From the NCBI GenBank assembly GCA_035652335.1, contig DASRDZ010000037.1:12906-76905 (forward strand): DNA of 64,000 nt. The letters run 5' to 3'. A program made the position numbers and the translations under genes. Positions within the stretch are counted from its first letter, which is position 1. The number at the start of each line of letters is the position of its first letter. Shown piece by piece: positions 12,370-20,977 of the stretch. Under the pieces are notes generated by a model. That model was not told the DNA's origin and did not search any database. It saw only the letters and a list, made by a program, of their open reading frames with translations. Origin of the DNA: DASRDZ01 sp035652335. GTDB lineage: Bacteria > Chloroflexota > Dormibacteria > Aeolococcales > Aeolococcaceae.

Positions 12370-12447
12370 TGTCACCGCCGTGACAGCCCGTTTCCGGGGC
12401 CGTCACCGGTGGCGTCGCGACGATTCGAGATCGTGACATGCGTGACA
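12370..12447 (+). promoter_or_regulatory. Cluster of TGTCAC/GTGACA half-sites ahead of the small peptide gene
   Basis: The 267-bp gap between the glucokinase gene and the peptide gene holds a perfect palindrome, TGTCAC-CGCC-GTGACA, at 12370-12385. Two direct GTGACA repeats follow at 12433 and 12442, one turn-like 9-bp step apart. The spacing suggests binding of a dimeric regulator. A TTGACC at 12354 could be a -35 element, and TACGCT near 12480 a -10. The regulator is unknown. Confidence 0.45.
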
Positions 12448-12543
12448 GGAACAGGACGGCGCTGGCCGCGGGTGCCTCCTACGCTGATCGCGCCGTTCAC
12501 ACCTGGCGTGGACGGCGCAGCCGTTCCTGGAGAGAGCCACCAC

Positions 12544-12651
12544 ATGCGCCGCTTCGTCCGCACCCCACTCGCCCTCGTCGTCGCAGTCGCCCTGAGCATC
12601 CTGGCCACCGCGGCCACCGCCTCCGCCGGCGTCCTGCCGCCGATGCAGTAA
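12544..12651 (+). CDS. Putative 35-residue secreted peptide precursor
   Basis: The gene has its own ribosome-binding site (GGAGAG about 10 bases before ATG). The product is almost entirely a signal peptide: MRRFVR basic start, a hydrophobic stretch LALVVAVALSILATA, and a signal-peptidase-I-like site ending A-S-A. Only GVLPPMQ remains after the predicted cut. The stop is TAA. Such a layout fits a small secreted signal or a spurious secreted micro-ORF. It lies downstream of the operator-like cluster at 12370-12447. Function is not known. Confidence 0.5.
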   Translation: MRRFVRTPLALVVAVALSILATAATASAGVLPPMQ

Positions 12652-12727
12652 CCGGACTTCCCCTACCCCGGGGGTGGCGCGCGCCGCAGGCGGGCCACCG
12701 GCTCGCCCGCCGCGCCACCCCTCCCTG

Positions 12728-13240
12728 TCAGACGCCCAGCACCGGTGCTCGGGGCGTCCACTCCATGAGGAAGGTGGTGGCGCGCGTCGCCGCGTGCAGG
12801 AAGCCGAGCCGGCGGAACAGGTTCACCGCCGGCGTGGTCCGCTCGACGTGGGCGCGCACCGTCTGCCCTGTGCGCGCCGCCTCGCGGAGCAGCTCGCCGA
12901 TCAGCGCCGTGCCGATGCCGCGCCCGCAGTGCTCCGGCAGCAGCGTGAGGTCGAGGATGCGCAGCTCGTGCGCGTTGCGGGCGAGGGTGAGTCCCCCCAC
13001 GGGGAGGCCGTCACGGAGCACCACCAGGGACTCGACGCCTGCGTTGTGGTTGCGCCAGTCGCGCTGCTCGGCCTCGAAGCGGTGGCGCAGGAAGCCGTCG
13101 GCGGTGGCGCTGTCCCAGCCGAGGGGAGCGAGCGGGTCGCGCCGCGAGGCGGCGTAGACCTCGAAGAGGAAGGCGGCGTCGGCGTCCTCGGCGGGCCGCA
13201 GCTCGACGGACGCGAGGTCCGGGCCGCCGACCATCACCAC
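12728..13240 (-). CDS. GNAT-family N-acetyltransferase
   Basis: A single GNAT domain of about 170 residues: beta strand LTLLPEHCGRGIGTALIGELL contains the acetyl-CoA loop (R/Q-x-x-G-x-G/A), and the C-terminal VNLFRRLGFL motif is typical. The substrate is unknown. The start is uncertain: GTG at 13240 lies 6 bases after GGAGAC, and GTG 13237 and ATG 13234 follow. The frame stays open further upstream but without a good start. The gene is convergent with the peptide gene and divergent from the next. Confidence 0.8.
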   Translation of the reverse strand: MVMVGGPDLASVELRPAEDADAAFLFEVYAASRRDPLAPLGWDSATADGFLRHRFEAEQRDWRNHNAGVESLVVLRDGLPVGGLTLARNAHELRILDLTLLPEHCGRGIGTALIGELLREAARTGQTVRAHVERTTPAVNLFRRLGFLHAATRATTFLMEWTPRAPVLGV

Positions 13241-13411
13241 GGGGTGGTCTCCAGGCAGGAAAACGTGAGCACGAGGTCCTCCGTCGGGAAGCTCCAGGCG
13301 TGCGACACAGAGGGGAAGGGCCGAGCAGGGGGGAGGGTCCGGCTCCAGCCGGACGCCCAGCCAGTCTAGCCGGGCGGTCCGGCCGCGGCAACACATTCCC
13401 TGCGGGTCGAC

Positions 13412-13441
13412 CTGACGCGCCATGACGCATTGCGTTAGACT
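13412..13441 (+). promoter_or_regulatory. Promoter of the flavin-reductase-like gene, leaderless
   Basis: CTGACG (13412-13417), 18-bp spacer, TAGACT (13436-13441), then 6 bases to ATG 13448. A palindrome ACGCATTGCGT (13425-13435) fills the end of the spacer and may be an operator. Confidence 0.5.
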
Positions 13442-13447
13442 GCGATC

Positions 13448-14374
13448 ATGGCCTCGCCGCTCGACCGCCCCGACGTCGCCACGGTGCTCGGCTCGACGCC
13501 GTACGCCGACGTCGCCGTCGACACCGCGCGCGGCCCGCACATCACCCCGGCGGCCTTCGCCGCGGCCGGCGGGCGCCTCTGGGTGGTCAGCTCGCGGCGC
13601 ACCCTCCGGGTGCGCTCGGTGCGCCGCCGCCACCACGCCTCGGTGCTGGTGCGCCACGGCAGCCGCAGCGTGGTCATCTCCGGCAGCGCCGACGTGCTCT
13701 CCTTCTGGCGGCCCTCGGAAACAGTCGGAATTGTCATGAACTCGGGCCACGTCGCGCGCGCCGCGGCCACCTACGCGCTGCGCAACTCGCGCCTCCTGCT
13801 GGGCGGCTTCCTGCGCGACATCCTCGCCGGCACCGGCGACCTCACCGTGTACGACCGCGTGCTCGTCGCCATCGAGCCGGAGCGCGGCATGCTGCTCGAC
13901 GGCGACCGCCTGCTGCACACCTGGGGCCGCTGGCGCCGGGTGCGCACTCCCGAGGTGCCGCGGCCCCACGCGCACGTGCCGCCGCTCGACGACCTCGTGG
14001 CCGGGCTCCCGCCCGCGGTGCTCGACGCTCTCGAACATCCCCGGTCGGCCAGCCTCGGCTGGTCCTCGCCCACCGGCGCGGTCGCCCTGCCGGCCCTGGA
14101 GGCGACCGCAGACGGGCAGGTGCAGGTGCCGCTCGCCGCGTTCGACGTCACCGGCGGGGCGCGCCGCGCCGCCGCGTGCATCACCTTCCACAACTCGGAG
14201 AGCCTGCGACCCTCCGGGTTCCGCGGCGTGATCCTGCGTGGCGAGGGGCGTGTGCAGCGCCGCAGCGCGACGCGCGCCACCGTCGCCGTCGCCGCCGAGC
14301 GGGCCAGCTGGTGGTCCGGCTTCCGCTCCGGCACCGCGACCGCCCCAGCGCGACGCCACGCCGACGCCGCCTAG
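13448..14374 (+). CDS. Pyridoxamine-5'-phosphate-oxidase-like (split-barrel) protein
   Basis: 308 residues. The N-terminal 140 or so residues look like an FMN-binding split-barrel: GPHITPAAFAAAGGRLWVVSSRRTLR resembles the PPOX pattern of a ligand strand after H-x-T/P. The C-terminal half has a second beta-rich region (FHNSESLRP near 240). No catalytic assignment is possible. The last bases overlap the stop of the convergent WS/DGAT gene (14371-14374), so the two transcripts meet tail to tail with no terminator between. Confidence 0.55.
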   Translation: MASPLDRPDVATVLGSTPYADVAVDTARGPHITPAAFAAAGGRLWVVSSRRTLRVRSVRRRHHASVLVRHGSRSVVISGSADVLSFWRPSETVGIVMNSGHVARAAATYALRNSRLLLGGFLRDILAGTGDLTVYDRVLVAIEPERGMLLDGDRLLHTWGRWRRVRTPEVPRPHAHVPPLDDLVAGLPPAVLDALEHPRSASLGWSSPTGAVALPALEATADGQVQVPLAAFDVTGGARRAAACITFHNSESLRPSGFRGVILRGEGRVQRRSATRATVAVAAERASWWSGFRSGTATAPARRHADAA

Positions 14375-15786
14375 CGCGAGGCCGCCCGCCGCTGCGCCAG
14401 GCCGGCGCGGCGCAGCTCGGCCACCTCGTGCTCGATGGCACGGACCAGCCCCTCGGCGTCGGGAACGCAGCGCGTGTCGCCGAGGACGGCGATGGTGACC
14501 TGGCCCGCGTAGCTGAAGATGCTCACCGACATCGGCAGGCTGCCCGACGGCGGCGCCCAGCTCACCACCCGGCGCAGCGGCACCCCGGCGAAGCGGCGCC
14601 GGTGGCGCGGGCCGGGGACGTTGGTCAGCACCATGCTCGACTTGCTGGTGAAGAACTGGATGAAGAGCTCCTCCACCGCCTTCGGCGTGTGGCCGAGGGC
14701 GTCGAGCACGGTGATGGCGACGACCGCCTCAGGGGTCGCCTTGATGTCGTCGATCGCCTTCTTCACGGCGCGAAGCCGGTCCATGGTGTCGGGCACGCCG
14801 ACGGGCAGGGTGGGATAGATGAGCCCGAAGCGGTTGCCCAGGGCGATGGGCCCGTCGAGCGGGCGCAGGTTCACCGGAACGGTGGCGTGCAGCTCGAGCC
14901 CCTCGGGGACGACCTCGCCGCGCTCCAGCAGGTAGGTGCGCAGGCCGCCGGTCACGGCGGCGACGAGCACGTCGTTGACCGTGCCGCCCACGCTGTGGGC
15001 GATGCGCTTGACGCCGGCGAGGGGGATCTCCTCGGTCCACGCCACCGCCTTGTGCGTCCCCAGTGGCCGGCGCAATGACGTTTCGGCCTCAGCCGGCAGG
15101 AACGTGACGCGGGCCAGCGCGCGCGCGTCGCCGAGCGCCTCGCCGGCGAGGTCGGCGGCGTGCTGGGGATGGCGAACGCTCTGCAGCGACTCGCGCGCAG
15201 CCATGCCGGCCACGTGCGCGGCGCCGCGGACCAGCCCGCGGTGCTCGGGCTCGCCGCGGGTGCGCTGCGGCGTCGCCTCCCACCACTCCGTCTGGCCGCT
15301 GCGGTCGGTGGGGTCCTCGTCGGTCAGCGAGAGCAGCAGTCGGGTGAGCGCGATGCCGTCGGCGATGCAGTGGTGGATGCGCGAGATCAGCGCGCTGCCG
15401 CGGCCGTTGACGCCGTCGACGATCCAGGAGGCCCAGAGCGGCGCCGAGGGGTCGAGCGGCAGGCTGGCGATGTCGCCGACGAGGTCGCGCAGGGCCTGCT
15501 CGTCGCCTGGCGCGGGGAGGGCCAGGTGGTGGATGTGGGCGTCGATGTCGAAGTCCGGGTCGAGCTCCCACTGCGGCTCGTTGAGGCCGCGCAGGGAGGT
15601 GACGATGCGCTGGCGGAAGCGGGGGAAGCGGAGCATGCGCTCCTCGAAGAGGGCGCGCACCCGTTCGCGCCGCAGCGGGCGGTCGAAGAGCAGCACCGAG
15701 GTCACCACCATGTGGTTGACCGGTGACTCCATGTGCCACCACGCGGTGTCGACCTTGCTGACCGGCTCTCGCAGTGTCGTGCTCAT
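14371..15786 (-). CDS. Wax ester synthase/diacylglycerol acyltransferase (WS/DGAT)
   Basis: Makes triacylglycerol or wax esters for storage from acyl-CoA. The catalytic HHxxxDG is present as IHHCIADGIAL (near residue 135). Also present are the family N-terminal start (SKVDTAWWHMESPVNHM), the central PLDGPIALGNRFG and the C-terminal NVPGP motif. Length 471 residues, usual for the bacterial family. It is divergent from an alpha/beta hydrolase that may act on the same lipids. A 17-bp motif, also found ahead of a distant lipoprotein gene, lies 73 bp upstream of the start. Confidence 0.93.
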   Translation of the reverse strand: MSTTLREPVSKVDTAWWHMESPVNHMVVTSVLLFDRPLRRERVRALFEERMLRFPRFRQRIVTSLRGLNEPQWELDPDFDIDAHIHHLALPAPGDEQALRDLVGDIASLPLDPSAPLWASWIVDGVNGRGSALISRIHHCIADGIALTRLLLSLTDEDPTDRSGQTEWWEATPQRTRGEPEHRGLVRGAAHVAGMAARESLQSVRHPQHAADLAGEALGDARALARVTFLPAEAETSLRRPLGTHKAVAWTEEIPLAGVKRIAHSVGGTVNDVLVAAVTGGLRTYLLERGEVVPEGLELHATVPVNLRPLDGPIALGNRFGLIYPTLPVGVPDTMDRLRAVKKAIDDIKATPEAVVAITVLDALGHTPKAVEELFIQFFTSKSSMVLTNVPGPRHRRRFAGVPLRRVVSWAPPSGSLPMSVSIFSYAGQVTIAVLGDTRCVPDAEGLVRAIEHEVAELRRAGLAQRRAASR

Positions 15787-15858
15787 CCCAACGCCTCCGT
15801 GAGCATGGGGGTTCGCTCCGCCGCTGCCCTCACCTTGCACCGCTGCACGCGGGAAGGG

Positions 15859-15875
15859 CAGGGCCGAAGGTCATG
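15859..15875 (-). promoter_or_regulatory. 17-bp upstream motif of WS/DGAT, copy 1 (DosR/DevR-like?)
   Basis: On the coding strand of WS/DGAT it reads CATGACCTTCGGCCCTG. The identical 17 bases occur at 29319-29335 in the same orientation and at the same 73-bp distance from a start codon. GACCTTCGGCCCT resembles DevR/DosR boxes of actinobacteria, and mycobacterial tgs1 (a WS/DGAT) is DosR-regulated; the link here is inferred. Confidence 0.6.
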
Positions 15876-15923
15876 GCCGCACGACCCTGGCGTCCCAGGT
15901 GGGGCTTCGGCGATGATGCGGCC

Positions 15924-16964
15924 ATGCCCTCGACCACCCTACGCCGCGCCGCAACGGCTGTCGCCGTCGCCGGAGCCGCCGGCGCCCTCTGGGAGCTGCA
16001 GCGCCGCCGCGACCAGCGGGCCATCGCCGCCGACCCGGCCACCGCCGAGCTGGGCAGTCGCATCAAGGGCCGCGAGCTGGAGGTGCGGTCGCCCGACGGC
16101 ACGCGCCTGCACGTCGAGGTGTTCGGCCGCGAGGACGCGCCCACCGTGGTGCTGGTGCACGGTTGGACCAACGAGATCGCCGTGTGGCACCACCAGGTGC
16201 GCGACCTCGGCGACGAGTTCCGCGTCGTCGCCTACGACCAGCGCGGCCACGGGCGCAGCGACCCGCCGCAGGCGAGCGTCTACTCCGCCGACGCGCTCGG
16301 CGACGACCTGCAGGCGGTCATCGAGGCGGCGGTGCCGCAGGGCGAGAGGTGCGTCGTGGTCGGGCACTCGATGGGCGGGATGACCATCGTCGCCTGGGCC
16401 GGGCGCCATCCCGAGCAGGTGCGCGAGCGCGCCGCCGCGGCCATGCTCATCGGCACCGGCATGGGCGACCTGCTCGAGCAGCTCCTCGTGCTGCGGCCGC
16501 GCTGGGGTGCGCGAATCCAGCGCGCGCTGATGCCGCGTGCGGTCGCTCTGCCGCTGAAGCTGCCGCAGCACAGCACCCCGCTCTCGCATCGCGCCATCCG
16601 CTACGTGGCGCTGAGCCCGGGCGCGAGCCCTGGGACCGTTGCCTTCTGCGACGAGATGACCTCGCACTGTCCCGCGCCCGTGCGCGCCGGCTTCGGACGC
16701 TCCCTGAACACCATCGACCTCTACGAGTCCGTGCCCAAGCTGACCGTGCCGACGGTGGTCATGGTCGGCGCCGTCGACAAGCTGACGCCGCCGTGGCACG
16801 CGCGCAAGCTGGCCGGCACGCTGCCCGACGTGGTCGAGCTGGTCGAGCTGCCGGACATCGGCCACATGCTGCAGCTGGAGGCGCATCGCGAGGTCACCGC
16901 GCGCATCGCCTCGCTCGCCCGCACCCATCTCGGTGCGCCCGCGGAGCCGGCCGCCGCCCGCTGA
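15924..16964 (+). CDS. Alpha/beta-hydrolase, probable lipase or esterase
   Basis: 346 residues with an N-terminal hydrophobic segment (AATAVAVAGAAGALWEL), which suggests membrane anchoring or export. The fold markers are VVLVHGWTN, the nucleophile elbow VVGHSMGGM (Ser near residue 153), an Asp in VGAVDKLTPP and the His in DIGHMLQLE. It is divergent from WS/DGAT, so a role in storage-lipid turnover is plausible. A GATGAT six bases before ATG fits the leaderless pattern. Confidence 0.82.
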   Translation: MPSTTLRRAATAVAVAGAAGALWELQRRRDQRAIAADPATAELGSRIKGRELEVRSPDGTRLHVEVFGREDAPTVVLVHGWTNEIAVWHHQVRDLGDEFRVVAYDQRGHGRSDPPQASVYSADALGDDLQAVIEAAVPQGERCVVVGHSMGGMTIVAWAGRHPEQVRERAAAAMLIGTGMGDLLEQLLVLRPRWGARIQRALMPRAVALPLKLPQHSTPLSHRAIRYVALSPGASPGTVAFCDEMTSHCPAPVRAGFGRSLNTIDLYESVPKLTVPTVVMVGAVDKLTPPWHARKLAGTLPDVVELVELPDIGHMLQLEAHREVTARIASLARTHLGAPAEPAAAR

Positions 16965-16968
16965 CCCG

Positions 16969-18480
16969 TCAGGCGCCGATCGCCGCCAGCCCGCTGGAGA
17001 GGTCGTCCGCGCGGAACTCGCCGACGCGCACCGACTGCACGATGCCGTCGGCGCCGACGAACACGGTCACCGGCAGCCCCTGCACCGCGTAGGTCGCACC
17101 GACCGAGTGGTCGGCATCGAGCAGCGCCGTGAGCAGTGACGCGTCGCCGCCCAGGACCGAGCGCAGATAGTCGCGCACCTGCGCGGCGCTCTCGCCCTCG
17201 TCGACGGCGAGCACCTCCAGGTTGGGGTGCGCCTTCACCGCGGCGGCCAGCGCGGGGAGGTCCTTGCGGCAGGGCGCGCACCAGGTCGCCCAGAAAGTGA
17301 CGATGGTCGGCCTGCCCACCTGCGCCTGCACCGACACGGTGCTGCCGTCGAGCGCGTGCAGCGCGAACACGGGCGGCCGCGCGCCGTCCCTGGCGGCCTG
17401 CTCGGTGCCCCGGTCGCTCTCCGGCGGCAGGCCGAGGCTGACGTCGACGTAGTCCAGCAGGTTGCTGATCGTCCAGGACGCGCTCTGCTGCAGCCCGCCC
17501 AGCTTGCCGGGGCCGACCAGCGCCGCCAGGGCCGGGCTCAGCGCGTGTCCCAGCTTGGGGTTCCCCTGCAGGATGTACCTCGCCACGCCGCTCTGGTCGA
17601 TCACCACCGCCAGCGAGTCGTGGTCGAGGTGGTAGGTCTCCGGCCTGCCCGTGTACCAGTCGGTGGGCGCCGGGCTGGGCGGCGGCGCCTTGGTGTAGGT
17701 GGCGTGCAGCGACAGCCAGAACTGGAAGGTGCTGGCCACGTCGGTGCGCAGCAGCGGCCAGCTCGCGCCGGTGAGGTTGGCGTAGGCGAGCAGCTCCGCC
17801 GGCGTGTCGCGCTCGGGGTCCATGCTCACCTCGGCGATGGCCACCCGGTCGCCCCAGCCGCGCTCGCGGATGACGTTCTGCAGGTCGGCCCAGATCGCGG
17901 TGTAGAGCGGGCAGGTGTCGTGGCAGTCGGTGTCGAGCGCGGCGACCACCACGACCTTCCCCCGCAGGCTGTGCAGCGGAACGCTGCTGCCGTGCTGGTC
18001 GACGAAGGTCACGTCGGGCGGGTGGAGGAGCTGCCCGGCGGCGTCGAGGGTGGCGTGGTTGACGGCGTCGGTTCCGGCGGCGACGCTGATGGAGTCGCTG
18101 CGCGCCACCAGCAGGACGGGGGTGAGCACGCCGGCCTGCACGGTGATGTCGCCCTGCGCGCTGCGCACGATGCCGCCAACTGTGGCTGAAACTCCGGTGT
18201 AGTGCCCGGGGGGCACGCTGTAGTAGCCGAGCTGCCCGAGGTCGGGGGCGATCGAGGCGGCGCCGGTCCCGCTCAGCAGCGTCACCGGCGCGCCAAGCCC
18301 GGTGAGCCGCACGTCGCCCACGTCGAGGGGCGCACGCAGCGTCGCCGCCGTGGTGGCCACCAGCGCCACGTCGCTCGATGCCGGCGCCGGGCCGGCGGAG
18401 AGCCGCAGCACCAGCGCCGTCGCGCCCGTCGCCGCCGCGACCAGCGCGAGTCCCCCCAGGAGCAGCGCCGGGCGCCTCAC
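16969..18480 (-). CDS. Fusion of an SCO1/SenC-like domain and a TlpA-like thioredoxin
   Basis: 503 residues with an N-terminal membrane anchor. A beta-rich region comes first, then an SCO1-type thioredoxin fold with TDCHDTCPLY near residue 183 (CxxxC copper/thiol site) and DHDSLAVVID. A second, TlpA/ResA-type fold has FWATWCAPCRKDLPAL near residue 399 and the cis-Pro loop GLPVTVFV. SCO1 proteins deliver copper to cytochrome oxidase and TlpA reduces its partner thiols, so this fusion may be a self-contained Cu-A maturation factor. The GTG start overlaps the stop of the lipoprotein gene upstream. Confidence 0.85.
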   Translation of the reverse strand: MRRPALLLGGLALVAAATGATALVLRLSAGPAPASSDVALVATTAATLRAPLDVGDVRLTGLGAPVTLLSGTGAASIAPDLGQLGYYSVPPGHYTGVSATVGGIVRSAQGDITVQAGVLTPVLLVARSDSISVAAGTDAVNHATLDAAGQLLHPPDVTFVDQHGSSVPLHSLRGKVVVVAALDTDCHDTCPLYTAIWADLQNVIRERGWGDRVAIAEVSMDPERDTPAELLAYANLTGASWPLLRTDVASTFQFWLSLHATYTKAPPPSPAPTDWYTGRPETYHLDHDSLAVVIDQSGVARYILQGNPKLGHALSPALAALVGPGKLGGLQQSASWTISNLLDYVDVSLGLPPESDRGTEQAARDGARPPVFALHALDGSTVSVQAQVGRPTIVTFWATWCAPCRKDLPALAAAVKAHPNLEVLAVDEGESAAQVRDYLRSVLGGDASLLTALLDADHSVGATYAVQGLPVTVFVGADGIVQSVRVGEFRADDLSSGLAAIGA

Positions 18481-19370
18481 CCGGCGGTCACGTCCATCGC
18501 GGGGACGCGTCCCGCCAGCGTGCCGTCGGCCGCGGGAGCGAGGTCGGCGAGCGTCACCGGGCCCTCGAAGCGATCGGCGACGACGCCCTGCGCGTTGACG
18601 AAGTAGATCCAGGGCTCGCTGCTGAGCCCGAAGGCGACGTAGGCGGGGTTGAACGGACCCTGCGCGCCCGGCGGGATGCGCACCTCGATGTGCTCGAAGA
18701 CGAGCTTGTCGCAGTAGGTCTTGCAGAGCTGCTCGAGGATCTGCACCACGGGCCCGCACACCTGGCTGACGCAGAAGCCCGGCTCACCGAAGTAGAGCAG
18801 CATCGGCCGGTGCTGGGCGAGGCCCTGGGCGATGGTCATGGTGTGCCAGTCGTCGGGCGGCACGCCGCTGTCGAGGTCGGTGATCCTGGTGTTGGGGTCG
18901 GTGATGATGCGCTGCGACACCGCGGGAGGCTGGAAGCCCACCGGCAGCTCCGGCGACTTGGTGGTCACGTTCACCTGCGCGCTGCCGCTGTGCACCGTCC
19001 CGTCCTCGAGGACGGCATGCGCCACCAGCGTGTACGCACCGCTCCTGGGGAAGCTGGCGGTGCCGTTGTACACTGGCTTGTCGTCGTAGGTGGGGCCGAT
19101 CCAGTCCAGCGGGCGCGACTCGACGCGCGTGCCGCCGGCGTCGACCTCCAGGCTGACGGTGGCGCCGTTGACCGGCTGCTGGCGGGAGTCGAGCAGCGCG
19201 ATGCTGATGCGGTTGACCCCCACCAGCAGCGTCGAGTTCTGTGGGGCCACGGTGAGGTCGCCGCCTGCCGTGCCCCCGCCACCCGAGCCGGAGGCGGTGG
19301 TGCCGCAGGCGGCGCAGAGGAGCGCCAGCACGGCGAGCAGCGCGGAGCGGCGGGAGGACGGGACGCGCAT
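18477..19370 (-). CDS. Secreted lipoprotein with Ig-like and thioredoxin-like parts
   Basis: 297 residues. Signal peptide ends in ALLCAACG, a weak lipobox. Residues about 50-130 look like an Ig-type beta domain (VNGATVSLEVDAGG). The C-terminal half has GEPGFCVSQVCGPVVQILEQL, a CxxxxC in a thioredoxin-like setting, followed by a further CKTYCDK pair. It is translationally coupled to the SCO1-TlpA fusion, which suggests a joint extracytoplasmic redox or metallo-chaperone task. Confidence 0.7.
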   Translation of the reverse strand: MRVPSSRRSALLAVLALLCAACGTTASGSGGGGTAGGDLTVAPQNSTLLVGVNRISIALLDSRQQPVNGATVSLEVDAGGTRVESRPLDWIGPTYDDKPVYNGTASFPRSGAYTLVAHAVLEDGTVHSGSAQVNVTTKSPELPVGFQPPAVSQRIITDPNTRITDLDSGVPPDDWHTMTIAQGLAQHRPMLLYFGEPGFCVSQVCGPVVQILEQLCKTYCDKLVFEHIEVRIPPGAQGPFNPAYVAFGLSSEPWIYFVNAQGVVADRFEGPVTLADLAPAADGTLAGRVPAMDVTAG

Positions 19371-19465
19371 CGGCAGGGTGTGGGGTGGGGACCTCAGGGT
19401 GATTGGGGCATCGGCCCCACGGGAGGATACGGCGCACGGCGACCGCGACGTCCGGGCCGCCTCGG

Positions 19466-19471
19466 TATCCT
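19466..19471 (+). promoter_or_regulatory. -10 box of a leaderless promoter
   Basis: TATCCT, 7 bases, then ATG at 19479; no ribosome-binding site is present between. Confidence 0.45.
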
Positions 19472-19478
19472 TCCGGCG

Positions 19479-20207
19479 ATGACCTCGCCCGCGGCTCCCT
19501 CGCCCCGGCGGATCAGGCTCGCCGCGTCGGGCGGCGTGCTGCTGGCCCTGGCGGGCGTCTGGCTGGGGCACACCATCGAGTACTGGCGGGTCAACGGCGC
19601 GGCCGGGCTGGGCCGGGTGATGGTCGGCTCGCTGCACGCCTACATGCTTCCCGTCGGCATGCTGCTGGCCCTGGCCGCGGCGGCGGGCGCGATGCACGGC
19701 CTGCGGCTGTGGCTGCGGCTGGGACGCCAGCTCGGCGGGTTGCGACCGGCGCTGGCCGGAGCCCTGCGTGGGCACCGTGTTGCCGCCGCCCCGCGCCGGG
19801 TCGAGGCGACGTGGCGACCCCGGGGCGGGGTGCGCATCGCCGCCTGGTGGCTGCCGCTGACCGTCCTGCAGATCGGCCTGTACCTGTTCCAGGAGAACGT
19901 CGAGGCGGGCATCGCCGGGGCACCGGCGCCCGGCTTCGGCGCCGTCACCGGTGTGCACGCGCTTGCGCCGCTGGTCCACGCGGCCGTCGCCCTGCTGCTG
20001 CTCGCGGCGGTGGCCCTGGGCTCGCGGCTGCTGCACCGCCGCGTCGAGGCGGTGGAGCGCACCATCGCCCTGCTCCGCCACCTCCTCGATCGCCTCGGCT
20101 CGATGCGCCCGCAGGCGCCTCGGGCCGCCGCCGCCGTCCGTCCCGCGCCGCTCGACCGCTTCGGGCGGCTCTGGTCCCGCCCCCCGCCCGCGCTCCACTC
20201 CGCCTGA
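19479..20207 (+). CDS. Unknown four-helix membrane protein of the copper/redox block
   Basis: 242 residues with four hydrophobic segments at roughly 13-30, 50-75, 125-145 and 165-190. Conserved-looking polar residues sit at membrane edges: HTIEYWR after helix 1, HAYMLP before helix 2, FQENVEAG after helix 3. No family recognised. It is divergent from the lipoprotein/SCO1 pair and followed by the CopC-like genes, so a copper- or oxidase-related membrane role is possible. Confidence 0.6.
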   Translation: MTSPAAPSPRRIRLAASGGVLLALAGVWLGHTIEYWRVNGAAGLGRVMVGSLHAYMLPVGMLLALAAAAGAMHGLRLWLRLGRQLGGLRPALAGALRGHRVAAAPRRVEATWRPRGGVRIAAWWLPLTVLQIGLYLFQENVEAGIAGAPAPGFGAVTGVHALAPLVHAAVALLLLAAVALGSRLLHRRVEAVERTIALLRHLLDRLGSMRPQAPRAAAAVRPAPLDRFGRLWSRPPPALHSA

Positions 20208-20283
20208 CATCCCCCGGTTCCGCGCCGCACCCCGCCGGGTGCCGCGCGACACGTCAGTTTCGGACACAAGGAGCACGAACTCA

Positions 20284-20973
20284 GTGCCAGCCGTTCACGC
20301 CGGCCGCCCTCGCGCGGCCCTGCCCCGGCGCGCTGCCGCATTGCTCGGCGGCGCAATCCTGGCCCTCGTCGCGGTCCTGCCGGCGTCCGCGCACGCGGTC
20401 AAGCAGGTGGGCGCCTACAAGCTCGCCATCGGCTGGGCCGTGGAGCCCAGCTACGTCGGCTTCGACAACGCGGTCGAGGTCATCGCCAGCGACGCCTCCG
20501 GCAAGCCGGTCGGCGACCTGAAGCCGGGCGACCTCAAGGTGCAGGTCAGCATCGGCAGCGAGAGAAGCGACAGCAAGGACCTGGCGCCGACCTTCGACCC
20601 CGACACCGGCCTGGGCACGCCCGGCGACTACCAGGTGCCGCTGATCCCCACGGTGGTGGGCGCGTACACCTTCCACGTCACCGGCAGCGTGCACGGCACG
20701 CCGGTGGACCAGACGGTCACCGCGTCCGACCAGACCTTCGCCGTGGTCACCGAGCCCAGCGACGACCAGTTCCCCGCCAAGGTGCCCTCCAGCGCGGCGC
20801 TGTCGACCAAGCTCGACGCGACCGCCTCGCGACTCGCGGCGGCGCAGCAGGTGGCGAGCGACGCCTCCAGCTCGGCCGGCCGGGCGATGGTGATCGGCGT
20901 CGTCGCGCTGGCCGCAGGGGTGCTCCTCGGCGGCGCGGGCCTGGGCGTGGCGGCAAGGCGCCGCAGGGTGTAG
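20284..20973 (+). CDS. Exported beta-rich protein with C-terminal membrane anchor, possible copper-binding
   Basis: 229 residues. Tat/Sec-type signal (RRAAALLGGAILALVAVLPASAHA), then a beta domain that begins at the mature His (AHAVKQVGAYKLAIGW), a feature of CopC/YcnI-like proteins. A C-terminal helix (VIGVVALAAGVLLGGAGLG) and an RRRR tail anchor it. The GTG start lies 10 bases after AAGGAG. copCD starts 4 bases downstream. Confidence 0.65.
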   Translation: MPAVHAGRPRAALPRRAAALLGGAILALVAVLPASAHAVKQVGAYKLAIGWAVEPSYVGFDNAVEVIASDASGKPVGDLKPGDLKVQVSIGSERSDSKDLAPTFDPDTGLGTPGDYQVPLIPTVVGAYTFHVTGSVHGTPVDQTVTASDQTFAVVTEPSDDQFPAKVPSSAALSTKLDATASRLAAAQQVASDASSSAGRAMVIGVVALAAGVLLGGAGLGVAARRRRV

Positions 20974-20977
20974 CGGC

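Noticed and set aside
12728..14359. Minus-strand frame of 543 codons covering the acetyltransferase and the PPOX-like gene
   Set aside because: Only its last 170 codons show a protein family; the rest is antisense to the PPOX-like gene.
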